Assembly: GCA_964646345.1 (NCBI GenBank) | Contig: CAZYDU010000001.1 | Coordinates: forward strand, 1-64,000 | DNA from: RGIG1681 sp964646345 | GTDB taxonomy: Bacteria; Bacillota; Clostridia; Christensenellales; UBA1242 | DNA length: 64,000 nt | Reading direction: 5' to 3' | Shown: one piece after another, positions 34,258 through 42,973 of the stretch | Layout: every line of letters begins with the position of its first letter | How positions within the stretch are numbered: the first letter of the stretch is position 1 | Position numbers and translations under genes: made by a program | The notes under the pieces: model-generated | Seen by the model: only the letters and a program-made list of their open reading frames with translations | Database searches by the model: none | Told to the model about the DNA's origin: nothing

Positions 34258-35262
34258 TTATTTATCTTGTTTTTTAGCCTTAGCAATTTTCTTTTTGATA
34301 ACTTTATTAACTGTATCATTTCTGCTCAAAGTTGCTTCAAAATTAGCTTTAGCTATATCCATAAACGAACCGTAAACTGCTGGGCCAATGATTAAACATG
34401 TATAAGCTGATACAACAAGAGCAATCAAAATTGTTAATGATGAGAATAACACATTGTTAACTGGCACAAATACCATGAATAAGCTAAAAGCAACAACAGC
34501 TAAAGCCACAAAGAAATATGGTTTCACAGCCTGAACTTCAACACGAATAAGTCTTGAACTTGGTGTTTCTTTTTCAGCTAAATGCATTTCACTTTCAATT
34601 TTATTCTTTTCAAATATACTAACTAGAACTGCTGTCATAACAAGAGTTAAAATAGAAATTCCAGCAAGAGAAACCAAACTTAATGGAACTCTTGTTAAAA
34701 TTATAAATGACAAGAACAAAATTAGATTATGAAGAATTGATAACAAGAATGATAGTCCCGCAAAAACATTATATCTAAATAGTCCAAACAGAAATAGGCA
34801 AACAGCAATGATTCCAACACCCAAACCAAACAATAAAATATCTTTTGATTTGATAGAACTAATAATATTTTCAATGCCAGAGATATTATCAATGGAAACA
34901 CCAAATTTTTCAGAAATTTGTGTTCTTATTGCAAGTTCAACATCATCTGAAATATTAGATTTATTTAAATTTACTAAAATTCTTCTTGTTGAATATTCGC
35001 CAGTTGCAATAACACTAGAATTATCTTCAACAGTGAATGAATCATATGAAACATCATTTTTTGAAAGGATATTCTTTATATCCTGAACTACTGTTTTTTG
35101 GTCTAAGGTGTCAGGAATAATAACTTCAAATTGGCTTCCACCACCAAGAGATGGGTTTAGTTTTATTCCGCAAAAAGCAAGAACAAAAACCGAAGCAATA
35201 ACAATAACGCAAGAAACAATCAAACTAATTAAAAGTGGATATTTTTTTGGTAATTTTTTCAT
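34258..35262 (-). CDS. secF: SecF-like translocase subunit, divergent
   Basis: A 334-residue RND-type membrane protein with six hydrophobic segments and one periplasmic domain (about 35-135), consistent with SecF. The TM4 motif of SecF (YSxNDxxVVxDRIRE) is not kept: the aligned stretch reads LTLVMTAVLVSIFEKNK, with Thr for the coupling Asp and no DR. The N-terminal GIKLNPSLGGGSQFEV is recognisable as the SecF start (GLNFGIDFxGG). Paired with secD, one base apart. A proton-coupled pull on secreted proteins seems unlikely by the SecDF model. Confidence 0.82.
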   Translation of the reverse strand: MKKLPKKYPLLISLIVSCVIVIASVFVLAFCGIKLNPSLGGGSQFEVIIPDTLDQKTVVQDIKNILSKNDVSYDSFTVEDNSSVIATGEYSTRRILVNLNKSNISDDVELAIRTQISEKFGVSIDNISGIENIISSIKSKDILLFGLGVGIIAVCLFLFGLFRYNVFAGLSFLLSILHNLILFLSFIILTRVPLSLVSLAGISILTLVMTAVLVSIFEKNKIESEMHLAEKETPSSRLIRVEVQAVKPYFFVALAVVAFSLFMVFVPVNNVLFSSLTILIALVVSAYTCLIIGPAVYGSFMDIAKANFEATLSRNDTVNKVIKKKIAKAKKQDK

Positions 35263-35263
35263 A

Positions 35264-36673
35264 TTAGTTTTCCCCCTTTGCGTTTTGATTATCTAGCACA
35301 AGTTCATCAAGATTTTTACGTTTAGCTAGCAAGAATAATTTTCTATCAAAACCTTTAAACGAAATTCCAATTTTTACAAGGAATGGAACAAGGCAAAGAT
35401 TTGTAAACAAACTTAGTGCAGACATAACGGCAAAAGAAATTGCAACACTAGTTAATTCACTAAATGAAAGTGCCATCAAAATAAGCGATGAAGCAAACAA
35501 AATAATATTTGTTATAACTTCGCCCAAAATTGATTTTTTGTAACTTGATTCAAGTGAAGCTTGGAGTGATTTACCTTGATTGTATTCTTGCTTTACAGTT
35601 TGAGCAAAACTATAAACATAAGAATATATTAGTGATGAACCGACCACGAGCGACAATATAACTGAAAGTCCAATTTCAAATGATGGAACTAAACAAACAA
35701 TAAACAAGAACAAGTAAATGTTAATAAGCATTGAAACCAATGCAACTATTACAAAGAATCCAAACTTGATTGCAAAAATTGCTAGCATCAAAACCAAAAC
35801 AAAAATAAATGCTGACATTGTAACAACATAAGTTGTGCTTGAGTAAAATGAGTCATCTAAAGATGAACTTGAAGCTTCGCCAGCGGTTAAAGTTGCTGAC
35901 ATAGTGTTAACAGTTGCATTTGTGCCATCTAATTCAACTTTCGTGCAACCTAGTTGAATTTTTTGTTCTAATGCAATCATATTTTCCCAATCTTCATTTG
36001 ATAAAGTTAATTCTGAGTAACTTTGAACAGATGAATAAATTGTAATACCTTGAGAGTATGAGCCCAAAACAAGATAAAGTGTTCCACTTGAGCTTGTTCC
36101 AACAACCTTTTCACAAAGCTCTTGGTATTTTTTCTGACCTTCTTGGTTAAACTTAATTGTGATATATTTTTGGTCGTTGTTTGTTGAAACTGTTACTTTC
36201 TTGATATATTTTGAACCCTCAACTGTAATTGGGTCACTAGTGTCACTTGATGACGAAGAAGATGATGTTGGGTCAATATTTGAAAGTGAAAATGCACCTG
36301 CACCTACATTTTTAAGTTTTGAGTAAGACGTAGCAAAAGACTCATCTCCATTTGGAAATGAAAGTTCAATTCTAACTTTTTTGCTACCAACAGCATAAAC
36401 ATTTACATTTTTATAGCCATCTTCTTCAAAAACACCACGAATTAATGAAATTGTTTCGATAATATCACTTTCTGTTGGATTTTCTGTTGTAATGTCATAT
36501 TCGCCATACAAACCACCCACCATATCAGTGGAAATATTGAGAGTTTTTGACAACGAATTAAATTTGCCACTTGAAAATTTAATTGGAACAAAATTAAAAA
36601 TTGCACCAACAACCAAAACAACAAACATTAAAACTGTCAAAACTATTGCTGTACTTTTGTTAAATTTCTTCAT
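35264..36673 (-). CDS. secD: SecD-like translocase subunit, divergent
   Basis: A 469-residue SecD homologue: TM1, a large external domain (35-275) with KYITIKFNQEGQKKYQELCEKV, then five further membrane segments. In the TM4 region SecD normally has VAVDANVLINERIKEE. Here the aligned segment reads VVGSSLIYSYVYSFAQTVKQE, with Ser at the Asp position. The later DANITT is GEVITN. Serine/Thr-rich inserts (TSSSSSSSDTSD) lie in the external domain. The order secD-secF downstream of yajC and a small membrane protein is as in other Clostridia, which supports the identity. Confidence 0.8.
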   Translation of the reverse strand: MKKFNKSTAIVLTVLMFVVLVVGAIFNFVPIKFSSGKFNSLSKTLNISTDMVGGLYGEYDITTENPTESDIIETISLIRGVFEEDGYKNVNVYAVGSKKVRIELSFPNGDESFATSYSKLKNVGAGAFSLSNIDPTSSSSSSSDTSDPITVEGSKYIKKVTVSTNNDQKYITIKFNQEGQKKYQELCEKVVGTSSSGTLYLVLGSYSQGITIYSSVQSYSELTLSNEDWENMIALEQKIQLGCTKVELDGTNATVNTMSATLTAGEASSSSLDDSFYSSTTYVVTMSAFIFVLVLMLAIFAIKFGFFVIVALVSMLINIYLFLFIVCLVPSFEIGLSVILSLVVGSSLIYSYVYSFAQTVKQEYNQGKSLQASLESSYKKSILGEVITNIILFASSLILMALSFSELTSVAISFAVMSALSLFTNLCLVPFLVKIGISFKGFDRKLFLLAKRKNLDELVLDNQNAKGEN

Positions 36674-36706
36674 TGCATAAAAGTCCTTATTCTAATAATC
36701 TCATAC

Positions 36707-36736
36707 ATTATAACCCAAACGCTTTGGTTTGGTCAA
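36707..36736 (-). promoter_or_regulatory. Promoter of secD-secF with a palindrome in the spacer
   Basis: TTGACC, 18 bp, TATAAT. The spacer holds AAACCAAA-GCG-TTTGGGTT, a near-perfect palindrome (7 of 8 pairs) positioned like a repressor operator. Confidence 0.65.
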
Positions 36737-36818
36737 CATATTATAAAAATTATTTTTCATTTTTGTAACTTTTATAACCAATGTTTTTACCAATATTAGC
36801 CAATTTAATTAAAATTTG

Positions 36819-37205
36819 TCACTTATTGACCTTAATTATTCCAACAAGCCCACCAGCAAGACAAGCAAATACAACATCAAGTAAAAAAGATAAGTCCATT
36901 GCAAATGTTTTTGCTAAAAAGGAAAAGCTTAAAAAAGCCACAATAATATACAATAGTCCAAATCCAACTCCTTGCAATAGACCTTTTGATTCTCCTTTAA
37001 TCGCAATGCTACTTCCCACTAAAACACTGATTGTTTTTATTGCTAAATTTAACGGAGAAATATATTTCTCATCAAATGAAAACCATTTTAAACAAAATGC
37101 TAAGAGAATAATTAATCCAAAAGAAATTAACATTGAAACAATCAACCCCTTAACGAAACGTATTATAAAATTATTACTTAATCTATCTGATTTTGCAAAA
37201 GCCAT
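36819..37205 (-). CDS. Small membrane protein, TIGR04086/YrzE-like
   Basis: A 128-residue protein with four predicted membrane helices (about 18-40, 50-66, 78-97 and 103-124). Proteins of this type (YrzE/TIGR04086) sit beside yajC and tgt in Bacillus and Clostridium genomes, and this position matches. The N-terminal MAFAKSDRLSNN is cytoplasmic and polar. AGGAG precedes the start. Function in the family is unknown. It is separated from yajC by a repeat locus and a terminator. Confidence 0.65.
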   Translation of the reverse strand: MAFAKSDRLSNNFIIRFVKGLIVSMLISFGLIILLAFCLKWFSFDEKYISPLNLAIKTISVLVGSSIAIKGESKGLLQGVGFGLLYIIVAFLSFSFLAKTFAMDLSFLLDVVFACLAGGLVGIIKVNK

Positions 37206-37272
37206 GATTTTACTCCTGGTAAAGTGTATGTTCTTTTGCCATTGATTATGATAAATTCGGATACCTTTTTAA

Positions 37273-37380
37273 AGAGATCTCTCCACGCAGTCGCTTCGCT
37301 CCTTTGGTCGAGATGACAAAGTAGACCCAGTGTCATTTCGAGCAGAGTGAAACGAAGTCGAGAAATCCCCCATCTCAAAG
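37273..37380. repeat. REPIN-like repeat (locus 2)
   Basis: A reverse unit (GAGATCTCTCCACGCAGTCG...GGTCGAGATGACA) followed by a forward unit (GTCATTTCGAGC...GTCGAGAAATCCCC). The units face outward, the opposite phase to the pairs at loci 1, 3 and 4. Located between the YrzE-like gene and yajC. Confidence 0.85.
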
Positions 37381-37418
37381 ACGTTACAAACCTTTCCCAG
37401 TTTTTAGGCAAATAAAAA

Positions 37419-37436
37419 TCCGATATTTCTATCGGA
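37419..37436 (-). terminator. Terminator of yajC
   Basis: TCCGAT and ATCGGA pair around a 6-nt loop, followed by TTTTTATTT, a few bases after the yajC stop. Confidence 0.8.
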
Positions 37437-37441
37437 CTTAA

Positions 37442-37933
37442 TTATTTTTTACTTGTTTTTGTTGTTTTTTTTGTTGCAGTTTTTTTAGCAGTAGATTTTT
37501 TTGGCTTTTCTGTTTTTGTTTCTTCAGTTGCTTCTGCATTTACTTTTTCTTCAACTGGAGTTTCTTCAACCGCTTCTGCTTTAGCTTCAGATTCTTCTTT
37601 TGATTCTTCAACTTTGGTTGATTTCAAAACACAGTAGATTGAACTCATATCAAATTCCATATAAGATTTCTCAGATTTTGAACCAGTTTCTAAAATAACA
37701 GTTTTTATTTCGCCTTTATCGGTAATTTTTGTTACCCTACCAATAATTCCGCCAGCAGTTTTAACCAAATCTCCAACTTTGATACCTGAAAGCATATCCA
37801 TGTATTGTTGATTTCTTTTTCTATTTGTAAAGTATGGCAAAATAAGCATTGCAACAACCATTACAATTAAAATAACATAAATTACAATACTGCTTCCATT
37901 TGATGCTTCATCAGCACATAAAAAATTTAACAT
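37442..37933 (-). CDS. yajC: Preprotein translocase accessory subunit YajC
   Basis: Single-pass membrane protein that associates with SecD-SecF. Residues about 15-35 are the TM helix, followed by the YajC core YFTNRKRNQQYMDMLSGIKVGDLVKTAGGIIGRVTKI. The C-terminal 60 residues form an unusual Lys/Glu/Ala/Thr-rich tail (KSTAKKTATKKTTKTSKK at the end), longer than in typical 90-110 residue YajC. The tail may bind RNA, ribosomes or membranes; that is inference. AAAGGAG precedes the start. Confidence 0.9.
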   Translation of the reverse strand: MLNFLCADEASNGSSIVIYVILIVMVVAMLILPYFTNRKRNQQYMDMLSGIKVGDLVKTAGGIIGRVTKITDKGEIKTVILETGSKSEKSYMEFDMSSIYCVLKSTKVEESKEESEAKAEAVEETPVEEKVNAEATEETKTEKPKKSTAKKTATKKTTKTSKK

Positions 37934-37956
37934 ATTACTTCTCCTTTAATGAACAT

Positions 37957-37985
37957 AGTTTAGCAAAATTTCACATGTTTTGCAA
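37957..37985 (-). promoter_or_regulatory. Promoter of yajC
   Basis: TTGCAA, 17 bp, TAAACT preceded by TGC (extended -10), giving a leader of about 17 bases. Confidence 0.6.
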
Positions 37986-38031
37986 GTCTTTTTAGCTTAA
38001 AAACAATGCTTCTATGTAACATTTTGACGAA

Positions 38032-39153
38032 TTATTTATAATTTGTCTTTTTCAAGTATTCTTCTCTAAACTCTAAAATCCTATCTTCACGGATAGCTTG
38101 TTTTATTTGTTCCATTAAATGTGTTAAATATCTAATGTTATGAATAGATAACAGTTGAGCACCCAAAATTTCATCAACATTAAATAAATGTCTTAAGTAT
38201 GCTTTTGTGAAATTTTTGCAAGCATAGCAATCGCATTCTGGGTCTAGTGTTGTGAAATCTTCTTTATATTTTCCATTTTTCACAACAACTTTTCCATAAC
38301 TTGTTAAAGCTGTGCCATTTCTAGCATTTCTTGTTGGAAGCACGCAATCAAACATATCAATACCACGGATAACACCTTCAATAAGACAATCCGGACTGCC
38401 CACACCCATCAAATATCTAACCTTATCTTCAGGATAGTGTGGAGCTAAAACGTCAAGCATTTCATACATTAATTCTTTTGGTTCGCCAACAGAAAGACCA
38501 CCTATTGAAAATCCAACAGTGGCTTTTTTCTTAACATTTTCAAGTGCCTTTAGTCTTAAATCTCCAAAGAAATTTCCTTGAACTATTGGAAACAATAATT
38601 GATTTTCTTTTTTATGGTAAGCTAAGCACCTATCTAGCCATTTCTCAGTTCTTTCCAAAGCTTCTTCAGCATATTTTCTATCAACACCATAATCCGAACA
38701 TTCATCAAAAGCCATGATAATATCACTGCCGAGTTTGTTTTGGATTTCCATAGATTTTTCAGGTGTGAAAAAATGAGTCGAGCCATCTAAATGAGACTTA
38801 AATTCAACGCCATTGTCTGTAATCTTGTTAAGGTCTGCAAGCGAAAAAACTTGAAATCCACCAGAGTCTGTTAAAATTGGTTTATTCCAATTCATAAACT
38901 TGTGAAGACCGCCTGCTTTTTCAACAAGGTCAGCACCAGGTCTAAGATAGCAATGATATGTGTTTGATAAAATAATTTGTGCGTTAACTTCTTCAAGTTC
39001 TCGTGGTTCAACAGCTTTGACCGTTGCCCTTGTTCCAACTGGCATAAATACTGGAGTTTCAATATCTCCATGTGGTGTGTGCAAAACTCCGATTCTAGCA
39101 TAAGTGTTTGAAGATTTTAATTTTTCTTCAAACGAAAAATTTTTATTTTCCAT
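38032..39153 (-). CDS. tgt: Queuine/preQ1 tRNA-guanine transglycosylase
   Basis: Exchanges G34 for preQ1 in tRNAs with GUN anticodons. The 373 residues show the catalytic and binding blocks TDSGGFQVFSL, AFDECSDYG, GGLSVGEPKE, MGVGSPDCLIEGV, the nucleophile region FDCVLPTRNARNG, and the zinc site CDCYAC...H. Located with queA nearby and queH at 55.7 kb. These cover tRNA insertion, the ribosyl-transfer step and the last reduction of queuosine synthesis. Confidence 0.96.
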   Translation of the reverse strand: MENKNFSFEEKLKSSNTYARIGVLHTPHGDIETPVFMPVGTRATVKAVEPRELEEVNAQIILSNTYHCYLRPGADLVEKAGGLHKFMNWNKPILTDSGGFQVFSLADLNKITDNGVEFKSHLDGSTHFFTPEKSMEIQNKLGSDIIMAFDECSDYGVDRKYAEEALERTEKWLDRCLAYHKKENQLLFPIVQGNFFGDLRLKALENVKKKATVGFSIGGLSVGEPKELMYEMLDVLAPHYPEDKVRYLMGVGSPDCLIEGVIRGIDMFDCVLPTRNARNGTALTSYGKVVVKNGKYKEDFTTLDPECDCYACKNFTKAYLRHLFNVDEILGAQLLSIHNIRYLTHLMEQIKQAIREDRILEFREEYLKKTNYK

Positions 39154-39155
39154 AA

Positions 39156-39464
39156 TTAGTCCTTTTTTTCTACTTTTGTAAGTACTCCCTTATCATTCAT
39201 AGTATACACTCGATTTTTGTTAATTTCAAGTTTCTTTTCCATTTGTTCTTGGAGAGAAAACCCTAACATCTCCGCAAGTCCACAAAGATACAAGCCAATA
39301 TCTGCAAGTTCTAAACCTAAATCATCTTTTTTCTTATGCCAAGCTTCATATGCTTCGCCTATTTCGCCATAAATATAGCAAAATTCTTGGTATACATTTT
39401 CCGTATTAAAACCCTTTTTGACCTTATTATCCCAAACTTGTTTTTGAATTTCATTTAGTTCCAT
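39156..39464 (-). CDS. MazG-like nucleotide pyrophosphohydrolase family protein
   Basis: An all-alpha NTP-PPase-like protein of 102 residues with the metal-binding Glu pattern YGEIGEAYEAW followed by LELADIGLYLCGL (ExxE and ExxD). It begins at ATG 39464 after AAGGAG. A longer frame to 39563 is translated repeat DNA and is not part of the gene. Two bases separate it from tgt, so the two are co-transcribed. Substrate unknown; family members hydrolyse aberrant or regulatory nucleotides. Confidence 0.75.
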   Translation of the reverse strand: MELNEIQKQVWDNKVKKGFNTENVYQEFCYIYGEIGEAYEAWHKKKDDLGLELADIGLYLCGLAEMLGFSLQEQMEKKLEINKNRVYTMNDKGVLTKVEKKD

Positions 39465-39495
39465 AATCTTCTCCTTTTTGTATATGATTATTAAT

Positions 39496-39688
39496 AGTGT
39501 CATTTCGAGCGGAGCAAGGCGGAGTCGAGAAATCCCCCATCTCGAAGACGTAACACATTTCATACGGATAGTTCATGGGGCTCTCTCCACGCAGTCGCTT
39601 CGCTCATTTGGTCGAGATGACACAACACCCCAGTGCCATTTCGACTGGAGCGTTAGCGGAATGGAGAAATCCCCCATCTCGAAGATGC
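39496..39688. repeat. REPIN-like repeat (locus 3)
   Basis: A full unit 39499-39623 (GTCATTTCGAGCGGAGC ... core with ATACGGATAGTTCATGG ... GGTCGAGATGACAC) followed by a second forward half to 39688 (GCCATTTCGACTGGAGC...GGAGAAATCCCCCATCTCGAAG). It fills the gap between queA and the MazG-like gene and ends eight bases from the queA stop. Confidence 0.88.
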
Positions 39689-39695
39689 TTTCTAT

Positions 39696-40730
39696 TTAAC
39701 AAAAGAAACAACAATCGCCAAAACTAAAAAATCTATACTTTTCTTTTACAGCTTCTTTGTAAATCTCAAGAGTTTTATCTTTGCCAATAAATGCCGAAAC
39801 AAGCATAATCAACGTGCTTTCAGGTAAGTGAAAATTAGTAATTAATGCATCAACAAATTTCAACTTTACACCAGGATAAATGAAAATATTTGTTTCTTTT
39901 TGGCATTCATGCAAAACGCCATTGTCATCACTTGCAGACTCTAATGTTCTAACAGTTGTTGTGCCCACTGCAATAATTCTTTTACCATCTTGTTTTGCTT
40001 TGTTAAGTCTTTTAGCAACTTCTTTTGAAACAACAATTTCTTCGCTATGCATTTTATGATTTAATGCATTTTCTTCTGTTACAGGTCTAAAAGTACCAAG
40101 CCCAACTTGCAAAGTTACTTCTTCAATTTGAACACCCTTTTCACGAATTTTCTGCATCAATTCTTCGGTAAAGTGCAAGCCAGCTGTTGGTGCTGCCGAT
40201 GAGCCTTTAATTTTAGAGTAAATCGTTTGATATTCTTCATCGTCTTCAAGTTTTTCATGAATATATGGTGGAAGCGGAATATTTCCGATTTTGTCAAGTT
40301 CTTCTTCAAGTGTTCCTTGTGAAACATGAAATCTAACAACTCTGCCACCAATTTCTTCTTGGTTTTCAATGGTTTCTAAATATAAATTATCTGAAACAAT
40401 AAGTTTAGTTCCAACTGGACATTTCTTTGCTGGTTTCATCAATACTTCGTAATCGGTTAAATTGAGTCTTTTTAACAAAAATACTTCAATTTTCGCACCA
40501 GTTACCTTACTTGCAAAAAGACGAGCTGGAATAACTCTTGTATTATTAACAACCAATACATCATTTGGTGTTAAATAATCTAAAATATCTCTAAAAATTT
40601 TATGCTCCAATTTATCTTCTTGTTTGTTGTAAACAAGCATTCTTGCACTATCTCTTGGAACTGCTGGAGTTTGTGCAATTAATTCTTCCGGCAAGTCGTA
40701 ATAAAAATCACTAGTTTTTAAAGTTTCCAT
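39696..40730 (-). CDS. queA: S-adenosylmethionine:tRNA ribosyltransferase-isomerase
   Basis: Transfers the ribosyl group of SAM to preQ1-tRNA, giving epoxyqueuosine. The 344 residues contain LPEELIAQTPAVPRDSARML, VVNNTRVIPARL, LPPYIH, APTAGLHFTEEL and YRFFSFGDC. The C-terminus ends CCFFC rather than the common AMLI-type ending, right beside a repeat locus. Last gene of the ruvC-ruvA-ruvB-queA operon. Confidence 0.96.
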   Translation of the reverse strand: METLKTSDFYYDLPEELIAQTPAVPRDSARMLVYNKQEDKLEHKIFRDILDYLTPNDVLVVNNTRVIPARLFASKVTGAKIEVFLLKRLNLTDYEVLMKPAKKCPVGTKLIVSDNLYLETIENQEEIGGRVVRFHVSQGTLEEELDKIGNIPLPPYIHEKLEDDEEYQTIYSKIKGSSAAPTAGLHFTEELMQKIREKGVQIEEVTLQVGLGTFRPVTEENALNHKMHSEEIVVSKEVAKRLNKAKQDGKRIIAVGTTTVRTLESASDDNGVLHECQKETNIFIYPGVKLKFVDALITNFHLPESTLIMLVSAFIGKDKTLEIYKEAVKEKYRFFSFGDCCFFC

Positions 40731-40733
40731 AGT

Positions 40734-41783
40734 TTATCCTTTTAAAATATCTTCTATATTGTAACCTAAATGTTTGTAGGCAGGCTCAAGTGGAATACGT
40801 CCACGTGGGGTTCTTGCAATAAATCCAATTTGCATTAAATATGGCTCATAAACATCTTCAATAGTGTCAGGTTCTTCGCCAGTAACAGCCCCCAAAGTAT
40901 CAAGACCAACAGGCTTGCCCTTAAAGTTTTCAATCATAGTCTTTAGCATTTTTCTATCCACACCATCAAGTCCTATCTCATCAATATCCATTTTTTCTAA
41001 AGCATGGTTTGTTACATCTTGATTGATTTTTCCGTCATTTAAAACATCGGCAAAATCACGCACACGTTTGAGTATTCGGTTTGCAATTCTTGGAGTTCCC
41101 CTGCATCTTGATGCTATTAACCCAGCTGAAATCTTGTCAATTTCCGCTCCTAAAATTTTTGCAGAACGTAGTACTATGGTTTCAAGCTCGTCATTTGTGT
41201 AAAGTTCAAGCTTACAAATAACACCAAACCTATCACGTAACGGACTTGAAATCATACCTGCTTTTGTGGTTGCCCCAACCAAAGTAAATGCTGGAAGTGG
41301 TATACGCATACTTCGTGCTGATGGTCCTTTGCCAATAACATAGTCAAGTGCATGGTCTTCCATAGCTGGATATAAAACTTCTTCGATTGAATGATTGAGT
41401 CTATGAATTTCATCAATAAACAAAATATCGCCTTCTGAAAGGTTTGTTAAAAGCGATGCTAGGTCTACTGGTTTTTCAATAGCTGGTCCTGAAGTCTGTT
41501 TAAAACCAGTGCCCATTTCGTTCGCAATAATAGCTGAAAGTGTGGTTTTGCCAAGTCCTGGTGGGCCGTATAATAAAACATGGTCAAGTGCTTCGCCACG
41601 TTTTTTTGCAGCCTTAATGTAAACAAGTAAATTTTCTTTCACTTGTTTTTGCCCCACATACTCATCAAATGTTTTTGGTCGCAAGATATTTTCAACCATG
41701 TCATCTTCATTTATTTTCGATGAACTAACAAAACGTTCTTCTTCCATTTCTTGTGGATTGAAACTGCTTTCAAAACTAGCCAT
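40734..41783 (-). CDS. ruvB: Holliday junction branch migration helicase RuvB
   Basis: AAA+ motor with Walker A YGPPGLGKTT, Walker B LFIDEIHRLN, sensor TLVGATTKAGMISSPLRDRFG and the C-terminal winged helix ending GFIARTPRGRIPLEPAYKHLG. 349 residues, typical length. Operon partner of ruvA and ruvC, and four bases from queA. Confidence 0.97.
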   Translation of the reverse strand: MASFESSFNPQEMEEERFVSSSKINEDDMVENILRPKTFDEYVGQKQVKENLLVYIKAAKKRGEALDHVLLYGPPGLGKTTLSAIIANEMGTGFKQTSGPAIEKPVDLASLLTNLSEGDILFIDEIHRLNHSIEEVLYPAMEDHALDYVIGKGPSARSMRIPLPAFTLVGATTKAGMISSPLRDRFGVICKLELYTNDELETIVLRSAKILGAEIDKISAGLIASRCRGTPRIANRILKRVRDFADVLNDGKINQDVTNHALEKMDIDEIGLDGVDRKMLKTMIENFKGKPVGLDTLGAVTGEEPDTIEDVYEPYLMQIGFIARTPRGRIPLEPAYKHLGYNIEDILKG

Positions 41784-41801
41784 ACATTCTCCTTTTTGTA
41801 A

Positions 41802-42413
41802 TTATTTATGTAAATTCTTTAAACATACAACAACAAGTTCTTCACTCTTCATTCCGCTTTCGTAGTTGTTTTTTACACTTTCGGTGGCGGTATTTTTCTG
41901 AACACCCATGTTAGTTAAAACATCATAAGCTTCTTGCATTTCTTTGTTTAATGCAGGAGTTCCAAGGTTTAGATTTGTATCATTTGCAATCAAGTTTTCT
42001 AAGTTTGCTTCCCCGCCAAGCTTCCCATTAAGTTCCAAAACAATTCTTTCAGTTGTCTTTTTGCCAAGACCTTTTATGCTAGACAAAAGTTTAACATCGC
42101 CTGAAATAATTGCTCTTATAATTTCATCAATAGGAAGCCCTGAAAGTATTGTTATTGCCATTTTTGGACCAACCCCCGAAACCAATAAAAGGTCATTAAA
42201 TAATAACTTTTCTTTTTTATCTAAAAATCCAAACAAACTCATTCCGTCATCTCTAACTTGCAAATATGTCAAAATGGTTTGTGGTTCAGCTGAACCTGAA
42301 AGTTTGTATGCCGTGTATGATGAACAAACAACTTCAAATGCAATAGCACCAGTATCAACAACAACCGTATTGTCATCAATCATTGTAATTTTTCCAGTTA
42401 GTGAATAAATCAT
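41802..42413 (-). CDS. ruvA: Holliday junction DNA helicase RuvA
   Basis: Junction-binding subunit, 203 residues. N-terminal OB domain (MIYSLTGKITMIDDNTVVVDTGAIAFEV), tandem helix-hairpin-helix motifs (LLLVSGVGPKMAITIL and LLSSIKGLGKKTTERIVLEL), and a C-terminal RuvB-binding domain. Its start overlaps the ruvC stop. Confidence 0.96.
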   Translation of the reverse strand: MIYSLTGKITMIDDNTVVVDTGAIAFEVVCSSYTAYKLSGSAEPQTILTYLQVRDDGMSLFGFLDKKEKLLFNDLLLVSGVGPKMAITILSGLPIDEIIRAIISGDVKLLSSIKGLGKKTTERIVLELNGKLGGEANLENLIANDTNLNLGTPALNKEMQEAYDVLTNMGVQKNTATESVKNNYESGMKSEELVVVCLKNLHK

Positions 42414-42973
42414 TATTTTAATTTCCTTTTTATAGTTTGATTAATATCATTTTTCATTAAGTTATTATTAGTCCAAACAGTTGCGTCACTATTTGTAAGT
42501 TTTGTATTGGTTTGAGCCAAAGTTAAAGCAACAGCCAAAGCGTCCGCAGCATCATCAGGCTTTGGAATGCTTTTTAATTTAAGTATAGTTTTTGTCATAA
42601 ACTGAACCGATTTTTTATCAGCTTTGCCATCACCAGTAATCGAAAGTTTAATTTGCATTGGAGTAAATTCAAAAACATTTGGGACGGTTTTTATTGCCGT
42701 ACACAAAATAACTCCCCTTGCTTCGGCAACCGCAATACCCGTTGTTATATTTTGATTAAAAAACAATTCTTCAACAGCTACTGCATCGGGCTGAAATTTT
42801 TCCATAAGCTCCTGCATTCCGTCTTGTATCATAGCAAGTCTCACTGGAAAATCTTCTTCTTTCGGTGTGTTTATCGCACCAAAATCCAAAACCCTGCAAT
42901 TTCCCCTGTTATCCTTTTCAATTACGCCATAACCAACTATCGCATATCCTGGGTCAATACCTAATATTCTCAT
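42413..42973 (-). CDS. ruvC: Crossover junction endonuclease RuvC
   Basis: Holliday junction resolvase of 186 residues with catalytic acids in RILGIDPGYAIVGYG (Asp), AVEELFFNQN (Glu), and GDGKADKKSVQ plus PDDAADALAVALT (late acidic pair). The ATG at 42973 lacks a Shine-Dalgarno and lies six bases after a -10 box, so the mRNA is predicted to be leaderless. The first eight bases of the gene are part of the 104-bp repeat. In most relatives yebC is the next gene upstream; here a 4.3-kb accessory segment intervenes. Confidence 0.95.
   Translation of the reverse strand: MRILGIDPGYAIVGYGVIEKDNRGNCRVLDFGAINTPKEEDFPVRLAMIQDGMQELMEKFQPDAVAVEELFFNQNITTGIAVAEARGVILCTAIKTVPNVFEFTPMQIKLSITGDGKADKKSVQFMTKTILKLKSIPKPDDAADALAVALTLAQTNTKLTNSDATVWTNNNLMKNDINQTIKRKLK

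Noticed and set aside
39465..39563. N-terminal extension of the MazG-like protein
   Set aside because: The codons are repeat sequence; AAGGAG places the start at 39464.
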